From NCBI GenBank assembly GCA_005765155.1, contig VCCP01000001.1, positions 3,038,001 to 3,102,000 on the forward strand: a stretch of DNA of 64,000 nt. Reading direction: 5' to 3'. Below the pieces are notes generated by a model. The model did not search any database. It saw only the letters and a list, made by a program, of their open reading frames with translations, and had not been told where the DNA came from. This DNA is from Zelopaecilomyces penicillatus. Lineage: Eukaryota; Ascomycota; Sordariomycetes; Hypocreales; Pseudodiploosporaceae. The position numbers and the translations under genes are program-made. Positions 54,936 through 64,000 of the stretch are shown here, piece after piece. The first letter of the stretch is position 1; every line of letters starts with the position of its first letter.

Positions 54936-57900
54936 TTATAAAGATTAAGAGCTATAAAGTTATATATTAATTTAAAGAGATATTAATTTTATAAGAAAAT
55001 AATAAAATCTATAAGATTTATTTTATTTTTAAAATAAATAATAATAAATCTATATAAAATTATAATAATTATAAAATAATAAGATTTAAAGATTTATAAG
55101 AAAATAAAAATCTTTCTTAGATTTTATAACTTTTATTAAAGATTTATTTATTAATATTTTAATATTATAGTATTATAAAATACTTTATTAAAAAAGAATA
55201 TTAATAAAACAAAACTAAAAAAGATTATTTTAAATCTTATTAAATAATAAGCTTTTTTTAAATTTTAATATATATTTTAAAAAGTATTATTATTTTAATA
55301 TTTTAATTTATAATATTAAATATATTTTAAAATTAATATATCTAGATTTATAATAATAAGTATTATATTATAATAGAAGAATAATTTTATATAATATCTT
55401 ATAATCTTTTAATATTAAAAATTTATATTAATAAAGATAAATTATAATATCTTTAATTAAAAGATATTTATTATTATTTATTTATTTTAATATTAATAAA
55501 GATATATAAAAGAATCTATAAAATAAATAAAGATATTATTTAATTATTAAAACCTTAAATCTTTTATATTTTAAATAAAATTATAAAACAGATAAGCTAG
55601 ATAATATATAATACTAATATCTTATAATTTTATTATTAAATATTAATTAAATAAATTAAGTTTAATAGATATTTTATTAAGATATTTAAATTATAAATAT
55701 AAAGCTTTAAATAATATAAATTTATTTCTTATATTAAAAGTTAGATTTAAAAAATCTATTATAATTAATTAAGAAAATAATAATCTTTTATTTAATAATT
55801 GTTAAAATTTCTTTTTATAAATAAAATTAATAATAAATTATAAATAAAGAATTTAAATAAAAATAATAATAAATATATTTTTATAAGAAATATTTTATAA
55901 TAATAATATATATTAATCTTTATAAGAATTTATTATAGATATTTTAATAAAAAAAGAATAATATATATAATAATACTAACACTATCTATAGAACTATAAT
56001 ATAATTTTAAGGTAATTATATAGCTAATATAATCTATAAGGATTAAATTAGTAAGAAAAGCTATAAAGTAGTGATATAATAAAATAAATTTAAGAGATTA
56101 ATTATTTATCCTATAATTAATTAAATAAAGAAAACAGCTTTTTAATAGCTAGTCTTTTAAATATATTAAAATATTCTTAGATAAAAGAAAGAAAAACTTA
56201 AATTTAATAATATCTATTTTATTTAAATAGCTTAGGTATAGCCTATCTATTTATATAGTTTAATCCCCTCAAATATAGCTTATATAATTATAACTTAATT
56301 AATTAATAAAGGGATATATTTAATCTAGTTATTAAAACTCTTTTAATAAATATTAAAGATAACCCTATTATTAAATCAGATAATATTTATAACTAATTAA
56401 GTAATAGTATTTAAGTATAATCTTTAAATACCTATATATATATATATTTTACTTTTTCTATCTTATCTATTCTTAATTAAGTATTCCCTTAATATTTAAT
56501 CCTTTTAATTCCTTTAATATCCTTAAAATATTTAATTCTATTATTTAATTTATAGGTAAAGGTATTATTAATTATATTTGTATAATATAATATTAGATCT
56601 ATTAGATTAAATAGCTTAAATTATTAGATTATTAAAGGAAGCTTTTATTATCTTCTTAATATATTAAAGGGTTCCTTTTATAATTATTTTATTAAAATAA
56701 AGATTAATATAATTATTAAAATATTTAATATATAATATAGGCCTTTTAATAAGAAATATATTATTTATCTTTTTAATAAATTTAATAGTTATAGTATATC
56801 TTATTATTCTTAAATATTATAAAGATAAATTAATACCTATTTAAATAATAATCTCTTTTTTATATCTTATAGATTAAATTAATAGTATATAATATAAAGA
56901 GGATTAAGAGTTTAATTTCTTTTATTAGTTTTTTTTTTTTTTTAGATTTTCTTTTTCTTTAATAAAAGGATTAGTTTATTTATAAGAAAGATATTTATTA
57001 TTTAATTAAAATACCTTATTTAGGTTCTTATTAATAAACCATTTTAGGGTTATAATAATATTCTTAAAAGTATTAATATCCTTATCTAGATTAATTATAA
57101 AGATTCTTAAAGAAATTAATTTAATTATTTATTCTTTAAAGATAATTTATTTCTAAGGGTTTAAATATAATATAAGCTATATTAATATAGACTTTAATTT
57201 CTTATTTAATAAATCTTAATTAAATAATTCTTAAGTATTCTTAGTATTATTATATATAAATAAACTAAATCTAGATAAAAGCCTAGAAATTAAATAAATA
57301 ATAAATAATCTATTCTTATTAACTTTTAAAGAATATTATTAAGATATTATTATTTAATTATTATTAGATTAAGTTATAATTAATTTAGCTTCTTTAATAA
57401 TAATTATATTAATAATCTTAATTAATTTAGGTTTAATTATTTTATTATACTTAAATTTATTATTTAATTATTAAGATCTTATAAAATAATATAATAAAAG
57501 CTTTATAAGTACTTAATTATATTTAATTTATTAATAATAAGATATAATATAGTATTTCTTATTTTAAATATATAATTAAATATAGATTAATTTAAATTAT
57601 TAAATAAGTATTAATATTTTAATAATAAATAAAGGGGATTATTAAAGAGTAGATAAAATATATTATTATAAGATTATTTAATCTTATTTAAATCTTCCTT
57701 AATCTAATTAAAATCAAAATAAAATCTAATTAATCCTTTAATAATAATATAAATTTAAAAAAAAAATTATACTTTTAATCTTATACTTATTTTATATATA
57801 AAATAATAATGAATATAAAGTTATAAGGAAGATTAAGCTTATAAAATATTTATCTTTATAGATATATAAACTCTTTAATATAATATATTTATTAATTTAT

Positions 57901-60900
57901 TTATAAATTAAAGATATAAAATTAATCTTTAAATTAATCTTAAATAAAAGAATATTAATATATATTCTTATAGTTAATAAATCTAATAAAAACTATTTAT
58001 TAAATATATTTTTATAAAAGATAGCTAGTTTATTAAAGTAATTATAAGTATTAAATATTAATTAATTATTAGATTTAAATTTATATAGAATATTAAAAAG
58101 ATTTATATATATATAAAAGTATTTCTTTAATTTAAAATATATATTATTTTAAAGGCTATAAATATATTATTAAAGATATTATAAAATATAATTTAAAGTA
58201 AAGAGTATAATATAAAATTAATAGCTTAATCTTTATTTTTTAATATATATAATAATTAATAAAGCTTAATTAAATAATTATTTTAATTTTTTTTTATAGG
58301 CTTTAAAAGAATAATTATATAATAAAGATAAGGCTATATATTATTAAATCTAAGGTATTTATATTGAAACTCTAAGAAAGGGTTAATAATAAATTAAGCT
58401 AATCTTATTAAGAGATTATAAAATAAGATTACTTGAAAAACCCTAGATTTATTATAAATATAATATATTTATTAATATAATTATAAAATAAATTTATATC
58501 TTTTTTAAACTATATTATTCTTATAATAATAATAAGGCTTATATTTTTAATACTTATTTAAAAAAAAAGGTATAAGTATTCTAGAAGTTCTTTATTATTT
58601 TAATATTATATATTAATAAAAAATTAGATAAAGGTATAATTAAATAATAATAGAGATTAAAAGAATAAAATAAGATAATATAAATATTAAAGAAGATAAT
58701 AAAGATAAAAAAGAGTAATATATATAAGGTATCTCTTTATAAGAGAAAGCTTTATAAGTATATAAGGATTTAAATTAATAACCCTTTATAATTATATATA
58801 ATTATTTAATTAAAGATTTTTTTTATTATAAATAACCTTTCCTTTAAAATATAGCTTTTTATTATATTTAATAATAATTTATAGCTAATAAATAATATAT
58901 ATTTTTATTTATATATTTTTTAAAAGGGCTATCTCTTAGCTTTTATAATATTTCTTTTTTTATTTTATAATTTAGCTCTTTTAACTCTAGGATTATTAAT
59001 ATATTTTTTATTCTTTTTAGATTATTATTATAGATATTATTTAATTATAAAAATTAATTAAGATAATATTTATTCTTAACTTTTTAATATTAATTCTATT
59101 ATAAATATAATTATTTTATATAATATAATTATTTATAAGATTATTTTATTATAGAATAATTATATTAACTTTTTTAATAATATTAAATTATTTTTTATAA
59201 TAAAAATAATAATAAATTATAAAACCTTTTTAATTTAATATTATTTAATTTTTATAAATTAATATTAATCCTTTTTTTTTATTTTTAGATTTAAATAACT
59301 TTTAAAGTATAAATTTTAGAAGAAGTAAATATAAGCTAGATAAATTATTCTTTTTATTATAAGGTATTTTTTATTATTAAGTTTATAAAAAATATATTTA
59401 ATACTTTTATATAATTAATTAAGGGCTAAAGTTTTAAATAATACTTTTAAAAAGATAATATTTATAATATTTAAAAATATCCTATATTAGAATCTATTAT
59501 AAAAACTTAAATACCTTATTCTATATTTATATTAACTAAAATAAGGTATATTTATAAGTATTTCTTTAATATCTTAATAAAATAAAAAGAGAGGATCTAT
59601 TTTTTATTTATTAATTATTATAAGATTATTAATCTAATCTTATATTTCTATTATATATAATCCTTTTTAATTATTATTATAATTATTAAAGAATATATTA
59701 TATAATTATATTATTTATATATTTTAATCCTAAATAAGTATAATAAATACTATTTAAATTATAAATAAAATAAATATATAGATTATAAATAAAAAGGGTT
59801 TTATAGTTATTAATTTAAATTAAAGGATAAGAGAAAGTAAATAATTTTCTTAGAAAAGAACTAGATTAAAGATTTAAAAAGATTAATTATTCTAGATTTC
59901 TTAAATATATCTCCTATTCTTTATCTATAAATATATTAATTATTAATTTTAAGGATTAGATATATAATAAAATAGAATATAAATAAAATAATAAAAGAAA
60001 ACCTTTATAGGATTTAATAGATATAAATAGAATTAAATAATTCCTTGATTATTAAAATATAGATTTAATTTAAAGGAAATAAGGTAAATTAATTTTAAAA
60101 TAATAATATTAATTATATAATTTAAATAGTTTAGTATTAATAAATAAATTAATTTTAAAGATATTAATTAATCTTTTATAAATTAAAATAATATAATAAA
60201 AGAATATAATTATTATAATATAATATTATAAAATATATTTAGAATTAAATAAGAAAAGGAATTATATAAATAAAAAGGTTAAAAAGAGATAGTATTATAA
60301 TACTTAAATAATTTATAAAAAAAATTATTTTTAATAAAAATTTAATAAGTTTTTTAAAAGAAAAGAAAAGGTTTTAAATATATAAATATAAGCTTTATTT
60401 AATTTTAATTAATATAGATATAAGATAGATTTAAAAGTAGATTTATACTTAAATATATAATAAAACCAGATTAATATAGATTAAAAAAAGAATATAAAGA
60501 AATAAAATTAATAAGGATTATTTAATTATTAATATAAAAATAGTTTAATTATTATAATTAAGGTTTAAAAGTATTAATTATTTATTATAATTAATTTAAT
60601 ATAATTAATTTATATATTAATAATAGAATATTATATATAAAGAGTAACATTTAATATATCTTTTAAAAAATATTATTAAAATCCTTTTTATTAAGGATTT
60701 TTAAATAGAATTTAAATTAGAAAATCCTTGGTTTAAGTATATAAGAAATTATATATATATTTAAAATAAATATAGTTAATATATATTCTTTTAATATTAA
60801 ATTAAGCTAGGGATTATAACTTTAAATCAAGGTTAATAATTAATAATAAATCTAAAAAATCTTTTTTAAGATTAATATTAGAATTAAAGTTTTAAGGTAT

Positions 60901-60999
60901 TATTTAATTAATAAATAAATTAAAGTATATAAAGGGATTTAATAATTCTAATTTTTTTTTTCTTTATATAATTCTTATTTATCTTTAGGTTTAAAGAGC

Positions 61000-62300
61000 T
61001 ATATATTAGTATTAAATATCTATTAATTATATTTATCTTTAATAAACTTCTTTAAATAATTTCTAGAATATATTTTCTTTAAGAGAATTCTATCTATTAT
61101 ATAAAGTATATATACTTTAATAATATCTGTTTATAAAGTAATCTAATATAGACTATATTAATATATTATTATCTTTATTATATAGGATTTATCTTATTTT
61201 TTAGGTATATTATATATAAGTATTAAATTATTTAATATTAATTAATTATATTCTAATTAAAGTATATATTTATTAATAATATCTATTCTTATTATTAGTA
61301 TTTTTTTAAAGTTAGTAATTTTTTCTTTAGCTTTTATTATATCTTTTAATCTTTTTAATATTTAAATATAAGATTTAAATAAATCCTTAGTATTAATAAT
61401 AATATCCTAATTAATAAGTCTTTATATTAAAAATTCAACTTTAAATAATAAGATAAAATTATATTTATATATAAGATAAAAGATAGAAAAGCTATAAAAT
61501 AATTTAATTATAGTTTTATTTATAAGAATAGTTATTTTAAGGTATCTTATCTATTTAAAATCCCTTTTTAATATCTTTATTATTATAAATATAAGGCTTT
61601 AATAATTAATTTTAATTATAAAGTTAATTATAGGATTATACCTAGATATTTAAATATATTTTATACCTTAATTAAATAATATTTTAAAAAGAAGCTCTTT
61701 TATTTTAGATCTATTATTAATAATTATATAAAATATAAGTTTATACTATTATATTAAGATTATAATAAATCTAATTATAACCCTTAAATTAATCTATTAT
61801 ATTAATTAAACTTTTATTTATTTAATTATATTATAATAAGCTTTTATAAGAAAGTTTATACTATAATTAAATAATATATATTATAAATTAAAGTATACTT
61901 TTAATATTAATTATCTAGATAATATTAGAATTATTAATTCTTTATTTTATTATAATATAAACTTTTAATATTTAAAATAATAAGCTATAATTAAGGAAAT
62001 ATTATTTTATATCTTTCTTTAATAATACCTATTAAAAAGAGTTTTAAAGATAATTATTTTATTTTTATATTTTTAAGCTATATAATAGCTTATTATTAAT
62101 TTCTTATAAATAAATAAATTATTAATAATTAATATAAGATAGTTTCTTTTATAAATTAGCTTTAATTAAAGTTTTTTATTTTTAATAAAGAATCTTTAAG
62201 CTTTTTAATATAATACTTTAAATTATATTTTATTAAAATTAAATAGTCTTTCTAATAAATATAGAAATCTAATAATCTATTAGGATTCTATAAAATATCT
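61000..62300 (-). pseudogene. Remnant of gypsy integrase (second lineage)
   Basis: The minus-strand reading shows ISRYNPIINFII (family ISPYNPQANGMIERG), SFSIFYLIYKYNFILLFKVEF (family SPFYLVYGYEPVLPIELEF), RLINxD, and NLILIYNIPKK then YSLYxI (family LVLLYNT... then LGPYRI). The order and spacing make the family assignment solid although the protein is destroyed. Confidence 0.75.
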
Positions 62301-62349
62301 AGATTCTAATATATTTAATTATATTAATCTAAGATATATATTAATTATA

Positions 62350-63060
62350 TTTTTTAAATCCCTTTTAATTTTAGTATTTATTTAATTAAATAACTTTAAT
62401 CCTTTTTAAAAAAGTCTACTTATTATATTATTATTTTTCTTAAAAATATATTTAATAATATAATTAAATAATATAATATAGTTAATTTAATAGATAATTA
62501 AACTATTTAATATATTATAAATAATACTATTAAGCTAGTATATAAGAATATATATATTTATCTTTAAAATAAATTATATATTATAGATATATCCTTTATG
62601 CTTTTAAAGTATAAAGAGAATAGCCTTATACTCTTATTTTATTATATTATAATTATATATAATTTTATTTTAATAATTGTTTTTAAATCTAATTAAATAT
62701 TATTATTTATCTAGAATTTATATTAAAACTATTCTTTATCTTTTAAAGCTAATATTTATTATAAATATAATTTCTTTACTCTTTTTAAAAAGATTAAATA
62801 ATATTAAAATAGGGATAGTTATTATTATATCCTTAAGTTTAATTATTATTTTTAATTATAATTCTTCTTATTTTTAAAGAGCTTCCTCTTATAATAAAAT
62901 AATAAAAGAAAGAATAATAATAATAAAATTATATATCTAAATTTAATAATAATTAATAAATCTAAAAAAGGCCTTAATATCTATTATATTATAATAGATA
63001 AACTATTCTAGAATTTTAATAATTTTCTTTTTAACTGGTTTTCTTTTAGATATCTTATAA
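62350..63060 (-). pseudogene. Remnant of gypsy connection and RNase H region
   Basis: In the minus-strand frame AFFRFINYY (family AFLGLCVYY) is followed by FKNNY and EYKAILFIL-KHKGYIYNIQFIL (family ECRGVLKALKKFRFYLYGVHFIL). This is the RNase H segment before integrase. A 66-codon plus-strand frame at 62677-62877 overlaps it and is not a gene. Confidence 0.68.
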
Positions 63061-63830
63061 AGGAATTTAATAATAATAATTATATTTTAATAATATCTTA
63101 ATTTCTTTTTTAATATTATATATTTAAAATACTTAATATTAAAAAGAATTTTATTAAGATTTTATAAATACTTAAATATATATTTTTATATCTTAAAAAG
63201 AATCTTTTTATTATTATAAATAGATTATAATTTATATATAATAATATTATTAAGAAAGGGTTAATAAATATTTAAAATAAGATTAAATAGTATTTAAATT
63301 ATAATTCTTATAAATTAAGTTATAGAATTTATAATATCCTAAAAGAATATATATATCTTTAAAAGATTAATAATAAAAGAAAATATAATAAAATCCTTAT
63401 TCTTTTTATTTAATAAGATTTAATAATAACTAGAAAAGAAATCTAATAATAAAAGTATAGTATATATAAAGAAGTCTTTATTAAAGGAATTAATATTAAA
63501 AAGGATAAATATATCTTTAAAAGTAATAATATTATATTTTATAATAATATTAATTAAATAAAGCCTTTTATTTTACTTTTAATAAAGAAATATTAATTCC
63601 TATAAAAGGTATAAGACTTTTTTAATATATAATTCTTAAAGTATATCTTTAATAATTTTATAGCTTTTACTTTTAATCCTTATAAAATAAGAATAGAATA
63701 TACCTATCAGATTAAATAAGGAATTATTTTAATAACTTAAAGAGATATAATTAATAGATTAAGTATTTTACTTTCTTTAAATTATTAAAATAAAGCCTAT
63801 TCTTTATTATAAAGGATCTTTAGAAAAATA
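63060..63830 (-). pseudogene. Remnant of gypsy reverse transcriptase (second lineage)
   Basis: The minus-strand reading has LLLDFFSSYY near 63450 (family LIDFFSGYDQ) and PFLNNIIIYKL near 63250 (family PFLDDIGVKG), followed by YNNKKIL (family YNNEEV). A KILE-FIYYNIIDIKAFF block near 63020 matches the start of the following connection region. Catalytic DD reads NN. Confidence 0.72.
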
Positions 63831-64000
63831 TTAATCTTTTATTAGATTAATATATTCTGAATTTAAGAAAGGATTTTCTTAAGGTATTTTTATAAAATTA
63901 AGATTCTTTAAATATATTAAAGAATTTTAGGGTAATATATTTAATAAAGGGTATATCTAGATTAATTCTTCTTTTTACTTTTTTTTATTTTTTATTTTTT

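Larger units (their letters stand above)
38851..64000. repeat. RIP-saturated AT-rich block (right, about 25 kb, runs off the window)
   Basis: Very AT-rich, with CpA/TpG depletion except in the younger solo LTRs. It holds a copia element with two nested solo LTRs (39545-46744), a gypsy LTR fragment (47478-47593), small tandem arrays near 54.7-54.9 kb and a second gypsy pol remnant (about 60990-64000). For 47600-60990 apart from these I see degraded sequence with scattered pseudo-coding stretches that I cannot assign, and no intact gene or RNA. Confidence 0.85.
60990..64000 (-). mobile_element. Second Ty3/gypsy pol remnant, continuing beyond the window
   Basis: The minus strand, read from 64000 down, shows gypsy order: reverse transcriptase, RNase H, then integrase. 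Its motifs differ from those of the 15-24 kb element. The RT has FLNNI where the family has FLDDI, and the integrase tail resembles elements with a PFYLVYGYEP-like block. This is therefore a separate lineage. LTRs are not identified; the gag and 5' end lie outside the window. All frames carry many stops. Confidence 0.75.

Noticed and set aside
62677..62877. 66-residue hydrophobic plus-strand frame, possibly a membrane peptide
   Set aside because: It overlaps the minus-strand gypsy RNase H remnant. AT-only DNA naturally encodes Ile, Leu, Phe, Tyr and Asn.

Overview
This window comes from a filamentous ascomycete (Pezizomycotina-type) nuclear genome; I cannot name the species. The evidence is five conserved ascomycete genes with 17 short introns (about 50-95 bp, CTRAC/CTAAC-like branch sites), set in a sharply two-part landscape. 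Gene islands have ordinary base composition. They are separated by extremely AT-rich blocks: three 60-base lines I counted held only 3-5 G+C. In these blocks CpA, TpG and CpG are almost gone while CpT/ApG survive, which is the signature of saturated repeat-induced point mutation (RIP).

Layout. 1-2360: AT-rich block. 2361-13905: island with a PDK1-type kinase (PKH1), an SWI/SNF-RSC SWIB subunit (SSR3), an Mo25/HymA scaffold (HYM1, minus strand) and cytosolic isoleucyl-tRNA synthetase (ILS1). HYM1 and ILS1 diverge from a shared 695-bp intergenic region holding a 265-bp heptanucleotide array. 13906-34080: AT-rich block with a complete but dead Ty3/gypsy element (15053-24544, 133-bp LTRs, 5-bp target duplication AAGAT), a nested solo LTR and several tandem arrays. 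34081-38850: one-gene island with RAV1, whose fifth intron is GC-AG. 38851-64000: AT-rich block with a complete but dead Ty1/copia element on the minus strand (39545-46744, target duplication ATAAT). It contains two nested solo LTRs of the same family, each with its own 5-bp duplication. The block ends with a second, different gypsy pol remnant on the minus strand, running off the window.

The five genes are all housekeeping or signalling genes: AGC-kinase activation, chromatin remodelling, the RAM/NDR kinase scaffold, translation and V-ATPase assembly. They form no operon-like unit or cluster. The most informative material is the nested retrotransposon stratigraphy, readable from target duplications despite extreme mutation, and the copia LTRs, which carry a periodic array of 14-bp palindromes. 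I found no undescribed defence, biosynthetic or toxin system, and no tRNA, rRNA or CRISPR. All coding calls come from reading the sequence and remembered family motifs, without database searches.
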